The notes: a model not told the origin generated them from the sequence alone. A stretch of DNA of 64,000 nucleotides from Peribacillus asahii (GCF_004006295.1 NZ_CP026095.1:1040001-1104000), one strand, 5' to 3'; shown: positions 44,902 to 53,950, counted from the first letter of the stretch. Numbers and translations are program-made.

Positions 44902-44991
44902 GTGAATGAAGAAATAGTTAGTATGGAGAAGCTATACATGATCAAGGATCCATATCGAGGAAGTACTTTTGAATGGAGGAATGTGAAATGA
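44902..44991 (+). CDS. 29-aa upstream peptide overlapping the pepF start
   Basis: AGGAG (44890-44894) lies seven bases before GTG 44902, which opens a 29-codon frame (MNEEIVSMEKLYMIKDPYRG, then STFEWRNVK). Its stop overlaps the pepF start as ATGA (44988-44991), so ribosomes ending the peptide could restart on pepF. The pepF ribosome binding site GGAGG lies inside the small frame. I recognise no family; a translational-coupling role is inference. Confidence 0.45.
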   Translation: MNEEIVSMEKLYMIKDPYRGSTFEWRNVK

Positions 44992-46805
44992 CAAAGGAAA
45001 CATCGGTGAATACATTACCATCACGCCAAGATATTACGGTTGAGGATACATGGAGACTTGAGGATATTTTTGCATCAGATGAGGCTTGGGAAGCGGCTTA
45101 CAAGGAAGTAAAAGAAGAGTTAAAGAAAGCGAATCAATTCCAAGGCAAGTTAGGAGAGAGTGCAGATCAATTATATAATGCGCTGCAATTTCAAGATAAT
45201 GTGTTAGAGAAGTTAGGGAAAGTCTATGCGTACTCTCATATGCGTTATGATCAAGATACAACGAACTCTCTTTATCAAGGGTTCGATGACCGAGCGAAAA
45301 ATTTATATGCACAAGCATCCAGTGCATTTGCTTATATTGTGCCTGAACTGTTAAGCATTGAGGAAAGCACAATTTCTCAGTTTACGGCTGAAAAGAGTGA
45401 ATTGAAATTATATGAACATGCGATTGAAGAAATTAATTTACAGCGTCCGCATGTATTATCTGCGACAGAAGAGGCATTGTTAGCTCAAGCTTCAGAAGTG
45501 TTTGATGCCTCTAGTAATACGTTTGGAATGTTAAATAATGCGGATTTGAAATTCCCAACGATTAAAGATGAAGACGGCAATGATGCAGAGATTACGCATG
45601 GCCGCTATATTCGTTTTTTAGAAAGTACGGATTGTCGTGTTCGTCAGGAAGCTTTTGAAGGAGTATATAGTACGTATGGCAAGTTCCGTAATACATTTGC
45701 GAGCACGCTAGCCGGACAAGTGAAGAGCCAAAACTTTAATGCATCTGTCCGTAAATATGACAATGCTCGTCAAGCTGCTCTAAGCAATAATAATATTCCA
45801 GAAGCGGTGTATGATAATTTAGTGGAAACAGTGAATGAGCATCTTCCTTTACTACACCGCTATTTAGATTTACGCAAGAAAGTTCTAAAGCTTGATGAAC
45901 TTCATATGTACGATTTATTTACACCGCTTGTACAAGAAGTGAAGATGGAAGTAACGTATGAAGAAGCGAAAGACTATGTTTTAAAAGGTCTTGCGCCGCT
46001 TGGTGAAGATTATTTACAAGTTCTAAAAGAAGGATTTGAAAATCGTTGGGTCGATGTGCATGAGAATAAAGGAAAACGCAGCGGTGCGTATTCTTCAGGT
46101 ACATATGGCACAAATCCATATATTTTAATGAACTGGCAAAATAACGTGAACAACTTATTTACGCTTATTCATGAATTCGGTCATTCTGTTCATAGTTACT
46201 ACACGCGTAAATATCAGCCATATCCGTATGGAAACTACTCGATTTTCGTAGCGGAAGTAGCTTCGACATGTAATGAGAACTTATTAAATGATTATTTATT
46301 AAATACAATTGAGGACGAGAAGAAGCGAATTTATTTATTAAATCATTATTTAGAAGGCTTCCGAGGCACATTATTCCGTCAAACGATGTTTGCAGAGTTT
46401 GAGCATACAATTCACGTAAAAGCTCAAAATGGTGAGGCATTAACAGCGGATATGCTTACGGAAGAGTACTATGCGTTAAATAAGAAGTATTTTGGCGATA
46501 ACATGGTGATTGATGAAGAAATCGGCTTAGAGTGGGCGAGAATTCCGCATTTCTACTACAATTATTATGTGTATCAATATGCGACAGGTATTAGCGCAGC
46601 TACAGCATTAAGTAAACAAATTCTTGAAGAAGGAGAGCCAGCGGTTAACAGATATATTGAATTCTTAAAATCAGGCAGCTCTGATTATCCGATTGAAGTA
46701 TTGAAAAAAGCTGGAGTCGATATGACGCAAGCCGAGCCAGTTCGTGAAGCATTAAAAGTGTTTGAAGAGAAATTAAATGAATTAGAGTCACTTCTATTAA
46801 AGTAA
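44988..46805 (+). CDS. pepF: oligoendopeptidase F
   Basis: The 605-aa M3-family zinc metallopeptidase cleaves short peptides in the cytoplasm. The zinc motif is LIHEFGHSVHSYYT (about residues 390-403), with the third ligand Glu about 28 residues on in FVAEVASTCNE. The length and the N-terminal helical lobe (RQDITVEDTWRLEDIF) fit B. subtilis PepF (YjbG), whose overexpression inhibits sporulation initiation by degrading PhrA-type peptides. ATG 44988 follows GGAGG; the frame opens at 44973. A strong terminator follows. Confidence 0.95.
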   Translation: MTKETSVNTLPSRQDITVEDTWRLEDIFASDEAWEAAYKEVKEELKKANQFQGKLGESADQLYNALQFQDNVLEKLGKVYAYSHMRYDQDTTNSLYQGFDDRAKNLYAQASSAFAYIVPELLSIEESTISQFTAEKSELKLYEHAIEEINLQRPHVLSATEEALLAQASEVFDASSNTFGMLNNADLKFPTIKDEDGNDAEITHGRYIRFLESTDCRVRQEAFEGVYSTYGKFRNTFASTLAGQVKSQNFNASVRKYDNARQAALSNNNIPEAVYDNLVETVNEHLPLLHRYLDLRKKVLKLDELHMYDLFTPLVQEVKMEVTYEEAKDYVLKGLAPLGEDYLQVLKEGFENRWVDVHENKGKRSGAYSSGTYGTNPYILMNWQNNVNNLFTLIHEFGHSVHSYYTRKYQPYPYGNYSIFVAEVASTCNENLLNDYLLNTIEDEKKRIYLLNHYLEGFRGTLFRQTMFAEFEHTIHVKAQNGEALTADMLTEEYYALNKKYFGDNMVIDEEIGLEWARIPHFYYNYYVYQYATGISAATALSKQILEEGEPAVNRYIEFLKSGSSDYPIEVLKKAGVDMTQAEPVREALKVFEEKLNELESLLLK

Positions 46806-46810
46806 AAACA

Positions 46811-46850
46811 TAAAGCGAGGCCCTCCAGAACAAAAGGAGGGCTTCGCTTA
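46811..46850. terminator. bidirectional terminator after pepF
   Basis: AAGCGAGGCCCTCC and GGAGGGCTTCGCTT pair (one mismatch) around AGAACAAAA between convergent genes. Confidence 0.88.
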
Positions 46851-46856
46851 TTTTAG

Positions 46857-47024
46857 TTAAAACCCTTTAAAACGCTTACGTTCGTTCGCACTATGTAAAA
46901 AGAGAAACAGAACAAAAAATAAAATAGGGGAGGTAATATATAAAGGCATTAATTTCATAAATCCTAGCAGTTGGAAAAAAATAGAGAGGAATAGAAGGGC
47001 AAGTAAAATAATAAACTTAAACAT
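46857..47024 (-). CDS. small membrane protein
   Basis: The 55-aa protein is almost entirely hydrophobic, with two helices (MFKFIILLALLFLSIFFQLL and YITSPILFFVLFLFLH) and a basic end (NERKRFKGF). I do not recognise it. ATG 47024 is chosen because AAAGGAGAG sits 6-7 bases before it; the frame opens at 47045. It lies next to the RoxS genes but on the other strand. Confidence 0.6.
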   Translation of the reverse strand: MFKFIILLALLFLSIFFQLLGFMKLMPLYITSPILFFVLFLFLHSANERKRFKGF

Positions 47025-47151
47025 TGTATTTCTCTCCTTTGTCATATTAAAATAATATTTAACTTTATGTTCATGTATGGTTAAATAATGGTGAAATATA
47101 GTTTTATTTTACAGTGTATGTTGATTGTAAAAGAATATGATTATGACAAAT

Positions 47152-47203
47152 ATGTGAAGTCTCGCACATACTTATTGAAAAAACAGTATTTATCCGATAT
47201 AGT
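47152..47203 (+). promoter_or_regulatory. roxS copy 1 promoter with Rex-like site
   Basis: ATGTG, eight bases, CACAT (47152-47169) has the geometry of a Rex box. Five bases later comes a -35 TTGAAA (47175-47180), 17 bases, and a -10 TATAGT (47198-47203). In B. subtilis roxS is controlled by ResD and Rex. Copy 2 has the same layout. Confidence 0.75.
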
Positions 47204-47209
47204 ACAGAT

Positions 47210-47326
47210 ATGAAATAAATCACTACAAACTTATACCCCTTTGTTTGCATGTGAAATTTCTCCCATCCCCTTTGTTCGTATGAATAGATAAAAAGCCATG
47301 TAAATCATAGATTTACATGGCTTTTT
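47210..47326 (+). ncRNA. roxS: RoxS/RsaE small regulatory RNA, copy 1
   Basis: About 117 nt from the promoter to the terminator. The body matches the RsaE/RoxS consensus: TGAAATAAATCAC at the 5' end, ACCCCTTTGTTTG (47235-47247), GTGAAATTTCTCCCATCCCC (47251-47270) and CCTTTGTTCG after it. The two C-rich loops pair with Shine-Dalgarno regions of targets in S. aureus and B. subtilis, adjusting central metabolism to NADH/NO status. The terminator is AAAAGCCATGTAAAT, CATAG, ATTTACATGGCTTTT. Lying between pepF and spxH (yjbH) agrees with the expected location. Confidence 0.9.
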
Positions 47327-47420
47327 CGTTAGATACAGCGTTTGTAAAATAGGAAATAGAGAAGGGGGGATTACTGTTATACAATATATAAATATAATAA
47401 GTGAACGTTTTGTATATTTT

Positions 47421-47473
47421 TTGTGAAATTACACACAAACTACTTGATAAACGGTCTTGTTTTCTGTTATATT
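47421..47473 (+). promoter_or_regulatory. roxS copy 2 promoter with Rex-like site
   Basis: TTGTGAAATTACACACAA (47421-47438) is close to the Rex consensus TTGTGAAWWWWTTCACAA. After 5 bases come TTGATA (47444-47449), 18 bases and TATATT (47468-47473). The site-to-promoter spacing equals that of copy 1. Confidence 0.75.
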
Positions 47474-47479
47474 TATTGT

Positions 47480-47588
47480 GAAATGAATCTCAAACAAACT
47501 CATACCTTTTTGTTTAATTGTGAAAGATTTCTCCTACCCCTTATTTTCTATACAATGGCCATGCATATAAGATGTATGGCTCTTTATT
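47480..47588 (+). ncRNA. RoxS/RsaE-like small RNA, copy 2 (diverged)
   Basis: The second unit repeats the layout of copy 1 about 270 bases downstream: TGAAATGAATCTC, AAACTCATACCTTTTTGTTTA, TTGTGAAAGATTTCTCCTACCCC, then a terminator hairpin GCCATGCAT, ATAAG, ATGTATGGC with TCTTTATTT. The first C-rich loop (ACCCCTTTG) has lost its run of C (ACCTTTTTG), while the second keeps TCTCC-TACCCC. It would therefore have a partly different target set. RNA identity rests on the alignment with copy 1. Confidence 0.75.
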
Positions 47589-47593
47589 TGTGA

Positions 47594-47625
47594 AAAAAAG
47601 CAGTCATTCAGCTGACTGCTTTTTT
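47594..47625 (-). terminator. spxH-yjbI operon terminator
   Basis: AAAAGCAGTCA and TGACTGCTTTT pair; the stem overlaps the spxH stop codon, and a T run follows on the reverse strand. Confidence 0.85.
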
Positions 47626-48503
47626 GTATATTTCCAAAACGTTCCGTATTTAGCGGGGATTTTTTTTACGACTTGTTTGAGAACAAGTTTTTTCATTTCT
47701 CGTTCGACTGTACTTTTATTCATATTATAGACAGCTTCAATTTCTTTTGTAGCGACCAATGTAAAGCAACTCATAAATTGTTCAAGAGAAGGGGGAGCAC
47801 TCGGTTCGGGCAGACCTTTTAACATGTCATCCAAAATTTGAACATATACTTCATAAGGATACACGCCCGATAGCTTAATGCCTTCTTCTTCGATATTTTG
47901 GTTGAAGAAGACTAATGATGGAATTTCTTGAACATCCATTTCTGTTGTGATTTTTAGATCGCATTGAAATCCTTTCGAAGCGCTTGATGAAGTGATATCA
48001 TGCATGAATTCATCGACATCTAGTCCCACGCTTTTGGCACACTCCGTTAACACATCGATATTGGATATATTCTTCTTTTGAATAAAAATGTATTCCTGTA
48101 ATTTTCTTAAAAAATGAATAGCCAATTTTCTTCCTTGAAGTTCGGCTGCTTTTATCGCGATGGATACGATATGCGGGGAGGTGATAGGATCTTCCAACCA
48201 TAAATCACCATCACAAGACATACCGGAACGGCTCGCTGTTTTTTCCCAAGCTTGAGCAATCTGTTCAAAACTTTTATTTTTCCCGATATTAAGAGAGGCT
48301 AGTTTTCCGCTTACTACATGTCGTAAGCTAAATAATTGACCGTATTCAATTTGCAGTTTTCGAATAACTGGTTCCAATCCCCAGCATTCAGGACAAAGAG
48401 GGTCAATAAAGACATAAATCTCAATTGGCTTTTTTCCAATATCATAACAATGTTGTCGTTTACTCCAATCGGAAATGTTGAAAACGGATTTATGAACGCT
48501 CAA
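47604..48503 (-). CDS. spxH: SpxH (YjbH) ClpXP adaptor
   Basis: The 299-aa thioredoxin-fold (DsbA-like) protein targets Spx to ClpXP. The N-terminal CPECW motif (about residues 37-41) in YVFIDPLCPECWGLEP is the conserved Cys pair; a C-terminal helical part ends AKYGTFWKYT. It starts at TTG 48503 with AAAGGAGAAG, and overlaps yjbI by 4 bases, so the two genes are one operon. With spx (36434) and mecA in the same window it completes the control of Spx and competence proteolysis. Confidence 0.93.
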   Translation of the reverse strand: MSVHKSVFNISDWSKRQHCYDIGKKPIEIYVFIDPLCPECWGLEPVIRKLQIEYGQLFSLRHVVSGKLASLNIGKNKSFEQIAQAWEKTASRSGMSCDGDLWLEDPITSPHIVSIAIKAAELQGRKLAIHFLRKLQEYIFIQKKNISNIDVLTECAKSVGLDVDEFMHDITSSSASKGFQCDLKITTEMDVQEIPSLVFFNQNIEEEGIKLSGVYPYEVYVQILDDMLKGLPEPSAPPSLEQFMSCFTLVATKEIEAVYNMNKSTVEREMKKLVLKQVVKKIPAKYGTFWKYTKKQSAE

Positions 48504-48904
48504 CTGTCTTCTCCTTTCCCATCAGTGGAAGCTGTATTAACCATATGTTGTGCTGTCAAAAAGAGGCGATGATAGAAAAAGTCACGAATTTCACCTTCAA
48601 GACCGATTTCATCCATGGCTTCATACATACAGAAAAGCCATGCTTTTGCTCGTTCTGGTGTAATTTCAAATGGAAGATGTCGAGCTCTTAGCATTGGATG
48701 ACCATGTTCATCTGTATAAAGGGAAGGACCTCCCAAGTATTGAGTCATAAATTGTTTTTGTTTTCGAATGGTTTCAGTTAAGTCATCAGGAAAGATTGGA
48801 TGCAAATCGGGATGCTTTTGAACTTTGGAGTAAAATGCATCAATTAACCTGTGTAATTGCCCTTCTCCAATGGCTTCATATGGTGTAGGGTTCCCTTGCG
48901 TCAT
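48500..48904 (-). CDS. yjbI: truncated haemoglobin YjbI
   Basis: The 134-aa group II truncated haemoglobin has PTPYEAIGEG near the start, YLGGPSLYTDEHGHPMLRARHLPF (proximal His of the RARH motif, about residues 70-80) and PERAKAWLFCM. The Trp of group II globins is present. It binds O2, and in B. subtilis it forms an operon with yjbH. AAAGGAG precedes ATG 48904. Confidence 0.94.
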   Translation of the reverse strand: MTQGNPTPYEAIGEGQLHRLIDAFYSKVQKHPDLHPIFPDDLTETIRKQKQFMTQYLGGPSLYTDEHGHPMLRARHLPFEITPERAKAWLFCMYEAMDEIGLEGEIRDFFYHRLFLTAQHMVNTASTDGKGEDS

Positions 48905-49181
48905 GCTGATTACTCCTTTTATGAAAAGATAATCCGACGTTGTTTTAGTTTAGCCGGATATTTAATCATTATTTTAACAATGGACACTTAATATCACAAA
49001 TTTCTAGCTTGATGAAAATTTTATACAGACATGTTTGAAATCAGATTTCGTGTGATCGATTCAATTCAAACGACCATAAGTTTATAAGATTATTTCATAT
49101 GAATGAGCCTGAAATCAATAACAGAATTTAACAGGAATAACGATAAAAAAGTCGACTCATCTCATAGTCGACTGTAAAAGC
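48905..49181. other. gap with cwlQ terminator
   Basis: AGTCGAC (49150-49156) and GTCGACT (49167-49173) form the terminator of the reverse-strand cwlQ gene. The rest should hold the yjbI promoter; nothing else is seen. Confidence 0.6.
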
Positions 49182-49805
49182 TTAGCTTAAATATGTATCC
49201 ATGATTTTAGCTACATAATTTTGCGTTTCTTTAAAAGGAGGGATGCCACCGTATTTATCAACATTTCCAGGGCCAGCATTGTAGGCTGCTAAAGCTTTTT
49301 CAAGGTCCCCATCATACTTAGTGAGCATATTGCTTAAATATTTACTGCCTCCCATAATATTCTCTGCGGGGTCAAAAATGTTTTGCACCCCTAAACTTCT
49401 CGCTGTGGCAGGCATTAATTGCATTAATCCACTAGCACCTGCATAGCTTTTGGCATCTGAATTAAAATTAGACTCTTGTTGAATCACAGATTTAATTAAT
49501 TTCTCAGGCAGTTTATATAAAGCAGCAGCTTCTGTAATAATCGCATCATAATCTGTTTTTTTGTCTGAAGTTGAACTCGCTTGAGGGATTGCGTGAGATT
49601 GTGACGGCATGCGTATATTGTTAGAAAGCGTGCTCCATACAGAACCTAATGATTGAGCGGTCTTGTCTCCTAGTGTGTCACTTGACAGCACTTCTGTCAG
49701 CATATCTTGAAAAAGGGAATTAGAATGACTGCTTGTAGAATTCGTGCTTGAAAGTGATTGAAGAGCTTGTAGCTCAATAAGCGTTTTAATAGTATGGACA
49801 TTCAT
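49182..49805 (-). CDS. cwlQ: lytic transglycosylase CwlQ (YjbJ)
   Basis: The 207-aa protein has a Ser/Thr-rich N-terminal half and a C-terminal SLT domain (about 85-205): [14 protein letters not shown] with the catalytic Glu, [20 protein letters not shown] and [12 protein letters not shown], the four classic motifs. B. subtilis CwlQ cleaves peptidoglycan glycan strands. No classic signal peptide is seen. ATG 49805 has GGAGGTG; the frame opens at 49820. Terminator at 49150-49173. Confidence 0.93.
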   Translation of the reverse strand: MNVHTIKTLIELQALQSLSSTNSTSSHSNSLFQDMLTEVLSSDTLGDKTAQSLGSVWSTLSNNIRMPSQSHAIPQASSTSDKKTDYDAIITEAAALYKLPEKLIKSVIQQESNFNSDAKSYAGASGLMQLMPATARSLGVQNIFDPAENIMGGSKYLSNMLTKYDGDLEKALAAYNAGPGNVDKYGGIPPFKETQNYVAKIMDTYLS

Positions 49806-49833
49806 CCATTTCACCTCCATTTATGAAGCGAAA

Positions 49834-50412
49834 TTATTCGCCAAAAGTTGCTTCGTAAAAGCGCTTAACTTTATTTTCGGTTTCTTGAAGCGGAATTTGA
49901 AGTGTTTCCAGCAGTTCCCCGAAAATCTTTTCTCCACTTTCTGCATCTTGCACTTCATATTCCAGTTCATAATCTTCTTTCCCAGCATAAAAGCTATGGT
50001 CAACGACGAGCAATCCATCTTGAAAGGGGAGCTCAGCCCGATCTGTCCGCAATGAACCGAAGCATATGAAATCCGACGGGTTCAGCTTAGCTTGAATAAG
50101 AAGAGCTTGTATAGGACCTTCAGGGAATAGTCCATTATGTAGAAAAGCTTCGGCTTCTTGTTTAGATAATGCTTGGTTAGATTCTAATAAGCCTTCTTTT
50201 GCCGGCTGTTTTAAAGTGAGCTCATATGCTTCGTTTTTCTCGCGAATCCGTAGAGCGGAATATTGTTTTTTTAAATCAAAATCTTTCGTATCGAAGTAAT
50301 GGTTTTGTTGCGTGATAAAAGAATCAGGTGTGATTTGGAAATAGCGTACGAGCCTCTCAAATGCTTCTTTAGAGAGCAGGTTTTTAAATTCAATTTCAAT
50401 ATGCTGGTCCAT
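49834..50412 (-). CDS. yjbK: CYTH domain protein YjbK
   Basis: The 192-aa protein begins with the CYTH motif EIEFKNLL (E-x-E-x-K) and keeps charged strands such as HYFDTKDFDLKK, ALRIREKNE and YELEYEV. CYTH proteins act on triphosphates; bacterial members are often triphosphatases. In B. subtilis yjbK lies next to yjbM, and YjbL between them; here yjbL is absent. It has an AAAGGAA-type site upstream. Confidence 0.9.
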   Translation of the reverse strand: MDQHIEIEFKNLLSKEAFERLVRYFQITPDSFITQQNHYFDTKDFDLKKQYSALRIREKNEAYELTLKQPAKEGLLESNQALSKQEAEAFLHNGLFPEGPIQALLIQAKLNPSDFICFGSLRTDRAELPFQDGLLVVDHSFYAGKEDYELEYEVQDAESGEKIFGELLETLQIPLQETENKVKRFYEATFGE

Positions 50413-50735
50413 CTGTAATTCCTTTCTTTGAGCCTTTTTATTTTAATGATATAAGAACGAACTTTTCTGTCAAATGTTCTTCAATTATTTTTCCAGATAA
50501 TTTTTCAATATTTAGGCATGGCCTGCAGGATATGATAAAATATAATCGTTAAGTGGAGAAATAATGTCTAAGATTATGCAGAATTATGTTCTCCCGAAAG
50601 GATTCTAGAAAAGAAGGATAAATATACATATATATTTGCAGGCTTAAAAGTATTAGGCTGTTTGTGAGCGAATGATAGGGGAAACTGCTATAACAAATAG
50701 TAGATTTTGTTTAGAGGGAATTAGGTGGTGCAGCA
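50413..50735. other. 320-base gap between yjbK and yjbM
   Basis: Divergent promoters are expected. No gene is seen; yjbL, found here in B. subtilis, is missing. TATGATAAAATATAAT near 50531-50546 is a possible promoter element. Confidence 0.5.
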
Positions 50736-51365
50736 ATGGAACAATGGGATGATTTTTTGGCGCCTTATAAACAGGCTGTTGAGGAACTGAAGGTTAAATT
50801 AAAGGGATTGAGAGTACAATTTGAACGTGCACAAGTTCATTCTCCAATTGAATTTGTGACAGGTCGGGTTAAGCCAATTTCTAGTATATTAGATAAGGCT
50901 AGTCAAAAAAATATTCCACTCGATAAGTTAGATACAGAAATACAAGATATTGCAGGCATTAGAATGATGTGCCAGTTTGTTGATGATATTAAGCAAGTTG
51001 TCGAGTTGCTGAGAAATAGAAATGATTTTGAGATTATAGAAGAGCGAGATTATATTTCGCATCAAAAAAATAGCGGCTATCGTTCATATCATGTTGTCAT
51101 TTGTTATCCAGTTCAAACGATTAATGGAGAGAAAAAAATCTTAGCAGAGATTCAAATTCGGACATTAGCTATGAATTTCTGGGCAACGATTGAACATTCT
51201 TTAAATTATAAATATAAAGGCGATTTCCCGAAAGACATTCAAATTCGTTTGAAGCGCGCAGCAGAAGCGGCCTTTTTATTAGATGAGGAAATGTCTCAAA
51301 TTCGATTAGAAATTCAAGAAGCACAACGGCTTTTTTCTAGAAAAAAAGACTCAAAGGACCATTGA
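50736..51365 (+). CDS. yjbM: small alarmone synthetase (RelQ/SasB type)
   Basis: The 209-aa protein has only the RelA/SpoT synthetase domain: RVKPISSILDKA (about 44-55), DIAGIRMMCQFVDDI (Mg-binding Asp, about 71-85), NSGYRSYHVVI, and ILAEIQIRTLAMNFWATIEHSLNYK (about 138-162). It makes (p)ppGpp from GTP/GDP and ATP. RelQ in B. subtilis is yjbM. TAGGTGG precedes ATG 50736, and yjbN follows 40 bases downstream, so they form an operon with yjbO. Confidence 0.95.
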   Translation: MEQWDDFLAPYKQAVEELKVKLKGLRVQFERAQVHSPIEFVTGRVKPISSILDKASQKNIPLDKLDTEIQDIAGIRMMCQFVDDIKQVVELLRNRNDFEIIEERDYISHQKNSGYRSYHVVICYPVQTINGEKKILAEIQIRTLAMNFWATIEHSLNYKYKGDFPKDIQIRLKRAAEAAFLLDEEMSQIRLEIQEAQRLFSRKKDSKDH

Positions 51366-51405
51366 TAGTTTAGTTAAACAAATATAACTAGTAGGGTGTG
51401 GGTGT

Positions 51406-52200
51406 ATGAAATTTGCAATTACTTCAAAAGGAGATACAAAATCGAATAATTTAATGCAACGGATGAGAACGTATCTTCAAGATTTTAATTTGAAATATGA
51501 TGAAGATCAACCAGACATCGTGATATCCGTTGGAGGGGATGGGACATTATTATATGCGTTTCATCGCTATAAAAACCGTCTGGATAAAACGGCTTTTGTC
51601 GGTGTTCATACAGGTCATCTTGGATTCTATGCGGACTGGACTCCTGATGAGATTGAAAAATTAGTGATTGCCTTGGCAAAAACACCATTTCAAGTTGTTG
51701 AATATCCATTGCTTGAAACGATTGTGCGTTATCAGCATGGCGGACGTGAAGCAAGATTTCTTGCTTTAAATGAATCAACGGTAAAGAGCGTGGAAGGGAC
51801 GCTTGTTATGGATGTAGAAATTCGCGGTCAGCATTTCGAAAGATTCCGCGGCGATGGCTTATGTATTGCAACGCCTTCGGGAAGTACGGCGTATAACAAG
51901 GCATTAGGAGGGGCTATTATCCACCCTTCTATTGATGCCATTCAAGTAACGGAACTCGCCTCGATTAACAATCGGGTGTTTAGAACGATCGGTTCCCCAT
52001 TATTGCTTCCTGCACATCATACATGTACGCTGCGTCCGGTCAATGATGTGAATTTCCAAATTACGGTCGACCATTTAACATTGCTTCAGGAAGATGTTAA
52101 ATCGATTCAATGTCGCGTAGCGGATGAAAAAATTCGTTTTGCAAGATTTAGACCATTTCCGTTTTGGAAAAGGGTACATGATTCATTTATTGCAAACTAA
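51406..52200 (+). CDS. nadK: NAD kinase
   Basis: The 264-aa enzyme phosphorylates NAD to NADP. The GGDGT motif (about 43-47, [13 protein letters not shown]), NGHLGFY-type [11 protein letters not shown], and [10 protein letters not shown] (about 161-170) are all visible. It is the B. subtilis yjbN (NadF) type, situated between yjbM and yjbO. GGGTGTG lies before ATG 51406. Confidence 0.95.
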   Translation: MKFAITSKGDTKSNNLMQRMRTYLQDFNLKYDEDQPDIVISVGGDGTLLYAFHRYKNRLDKTAFVGVHTGHLGFYADWTPDEIEKLVIALAKTPFQVVEYPLLETIVRYQHGGREARFLALNESTVKSVEGTLVMDVEIRGQHFERFRGDGLCIATPSGSTAYNKALGGAIIHPSIDAIQVTELASINNRVFRTIGSPLLLPAHHTCTLRPVNDVNFQITVDHLTLLQEDVKSIQCRVADEKIRFARFRPFPFWKRVHDSFIAN

Positions 52201-52217
52201 AGGAGTTCAGTCAACTG

Positions 52218-53120
52218 ATGTCTAGTCAACCATGCTTCTCCTTAAGCTGGACGGTCACAGAAGAAGAAGCAGCAAGTCTATTACGAGAGTTTTTGATGAA
52301 GCAGGAGATTTCAAAAGCGGCTTTAACGGATATTAAATTTAAGGGCGGTAGAATCGAGGTAAACGGGATAGAAGTGACGGTAAGAGAAAAGCTTAAAGCG
52401 GGCGATCAAGTCGTTGTCACGTTTCCGAAAGAAGAACCGAGTTCAGGCTTGCGTGCCGAATCACTGCCGCTCGATATAATTTATGAGGATGAGTATCTTT
52501 TAGTTGTGAAAAAACCAGCTGGCATGAATACGATTCCTTCAAGAGAACATCCATATGGAAGTCTAGCAAATGCTTTAGCAGGCTATTATAAAGAACAAAA
52601 TATAGCGGCAACGATTCATATCGCAACGCGTCTGGACCGTGATACATCAGGTTTAGTTCTAATTGCTAAACATCGTCACATTCATCACTTGTTAAGTAAA
52701 CAACAGAAGCAAGGGGATGTTAAACGACGTTATCAAGCTGTTGCGGAAGGGACACTTGCTCTTGACCAAGGGAAAATTGAGGAACCAATTGGCCGGAAAA
52801 CAACGAGCATTATGGAACGAGAAGTGCGCGAAGATGGACAATATGCGTGTACGTTGTATCGTGTTTTAGAACGATTGCCTAATTACACATTTGTAGAACT
52901 TCAGCTGCTCACTGGCCGAACACATCAAATCCGTGTTCATATGGCATATATCGGTCATCCGCTGGCAGGGGATGATTTATACGGCGGGACGCGGGATAAA
53001 ATCTCTCGTCAAGCGCTGCATTGCTATGCCTTAATGTTTACACATCCAGTAACAAGGCGTACGATGAGCTTCACTGAAGACCTTCCAGAAGATATGAAAA
53101 CTTTAGTAGTACAGAAATAA
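52218..53120 (+). CDS. yjbO: RluA/RluD-type pseudouridine synthase YjbO
   Basis: The 300-aa enzyme converts uridine to pseudouridine in RNA. The catalytic Asp is in HIATRLDRDTSGLVLIAK (about residue 139), with an S4-like N-terminal part (KGGRIEVNGIEV) and GRTHQIRVHMAYIGHPLAGDDLYGG near the end. The position after nadK matches yjbO; the target RNA site is unknown. AAAGGAG lies 12 bases before ATG 52218, a wide spacing. A strong terminator follows. Confidence 0.94.
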   Translation: MSSQPCFSLSWTVTEEEAASLLREFLMKQEISKAALTDIKFKGGRIEVNGIEVTVREKLKAGDQVVVTFPKEEPSSGLRAESLPLDIIYEDEYLLVVKKPAGMNTIPSREHPYGSLANALAGYYKEQNIAATIHIATRLDRDTSGLVLIAKHRHIHHLLSKQQKQGDVKRRYQAVAEGTLALDQGKIEEPIGRKTTSIMEREVREDGQYACTLYRVLERLPNYTFVELQLLTGRTHQIRVHMAYIGHPLAGDDLYGGTRDKISRQALHCYALMFTHPVTRRTMSFTEDLPEDMKTLVVQK

Positions 53121-53163
53121 GTTCAACATAAAAACTCGCTTGTGCGAGTTTTTTATGTTGAAC
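53121..53163 (+). terminator. yjbM-nadK-yjbO operon terminator
   Basis: GTTCAACATAAAAACTCGC and GCGAGTTTTTTATGTTGAAC pair with a TTGT loop, one of the strongest stems in the window. Confidence 0.92.
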
Positions 53164-53206
53164 GGCGATTGATAGTCATGGGAAATTCCTATACTAACAG
53201 AGACTC

Positions 53207-53950
53207 TCAATCAAAGGATGTTCTGAATTTTTCCGGTACATAAGGCATGGTGGATGGCACGGAAAATAACTGAAACTCTGGATAGCGAAGGGCTGTTAAT
53301 TTACCGCCAAAGACACATCCTGTATCAATATTATACGTATGATTCACTTGACGAGGTTCTGGAACAGGTGTATGACCATAGATAATCCATGCGTCTCCGT
53401 TATACTGCTTTGCCCAGTCCCGTCTAACAGGAGAGCCATCCGGATGCTTAGCTCCAGATATATCGCCGTAAAGAACAAAAGTTTTTACTTTATGATGAGT
53501 CTGTCCGATATAATCTTTACGAATGCCTGCATGGGCAATGACAAGTTTTCCTCCATCAATCACTTGATAGAGGGGAGCGTGTTCATATAAATCCATAAAC
53601 TTTTTGCGAATCTTTTTTTGTTCCCGAGTGGATAAAGCTTCATATTCTGCAACGGTCGTTTCTAGGCCGTGAGAAATGGTTACTTTATTTCCTAAGAAAT
53701 ATCGATATAGTTTATTGCAATGATTTCCAGGAGCATATAAGGCTGCTTGTTGAACGACGACTAACTGATGAATAACGTCAATTACTTTTAGCGAATCGGG
53801 GCCTCGGTCTGTTAAATCACCGACAAACCCTAGAATTCGACCATCCGGATGAATCGGTACACCACTTTCCCAAGAATACCCTAATTCTTTCGTTAATTGT
53901 TGAAGTTCTGTAAAACAGCCATGAATGTCACCAATTATATCAATTTTCAT
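53207..53950 (-). CDS. prpE: PrpE diadenosine-tetraphosphatase-type phosphatase
   Basis: The 247-aa metallophosphatase has the PPP motifs DIHGCF (about 7-12), [10 protein letters not shown] (about 43-52), GNHCNK (about 75-80), HAGIRKDY and YGHTPV. B. subtilis PrpE hydrolyses Ap4A-type nucleotides and affects germination. Reverse strand, ending after the yjbO terminator. AAAGGATGTG precedes ATG 53950. Confidence 0.95.
   Translation of the reverse strand: MKIDIIGDIHGCFTELQQLTKELGYSWESGVPIHPDGRILGFVGDLTDRGPDSLKVIDVIHQLVVVQQAALYAPGNHCNKLYRYFLGNKVTISHGLETTVAEYEALSTREQKKIRKKFMDLYEHAPLYQVIDGGKLVIAHAGIRKDYIGQTHHKVKTFVLYGDISGAKHPDGSPVRRDWAKQYNGDAWIIYGHTPVPEPRQVNHTYNIDTGCVFGGKLTALRYPEFQLFSVPSTMPYVPEKFRTSFD

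Noticed and set aside
47210..47588. the two RNA genes as mere terminator or attenuator copies
   Set aside because: Each has its own promoter and matches the RoxS body beyond the hairpin, so the small RNA reading is stronger.
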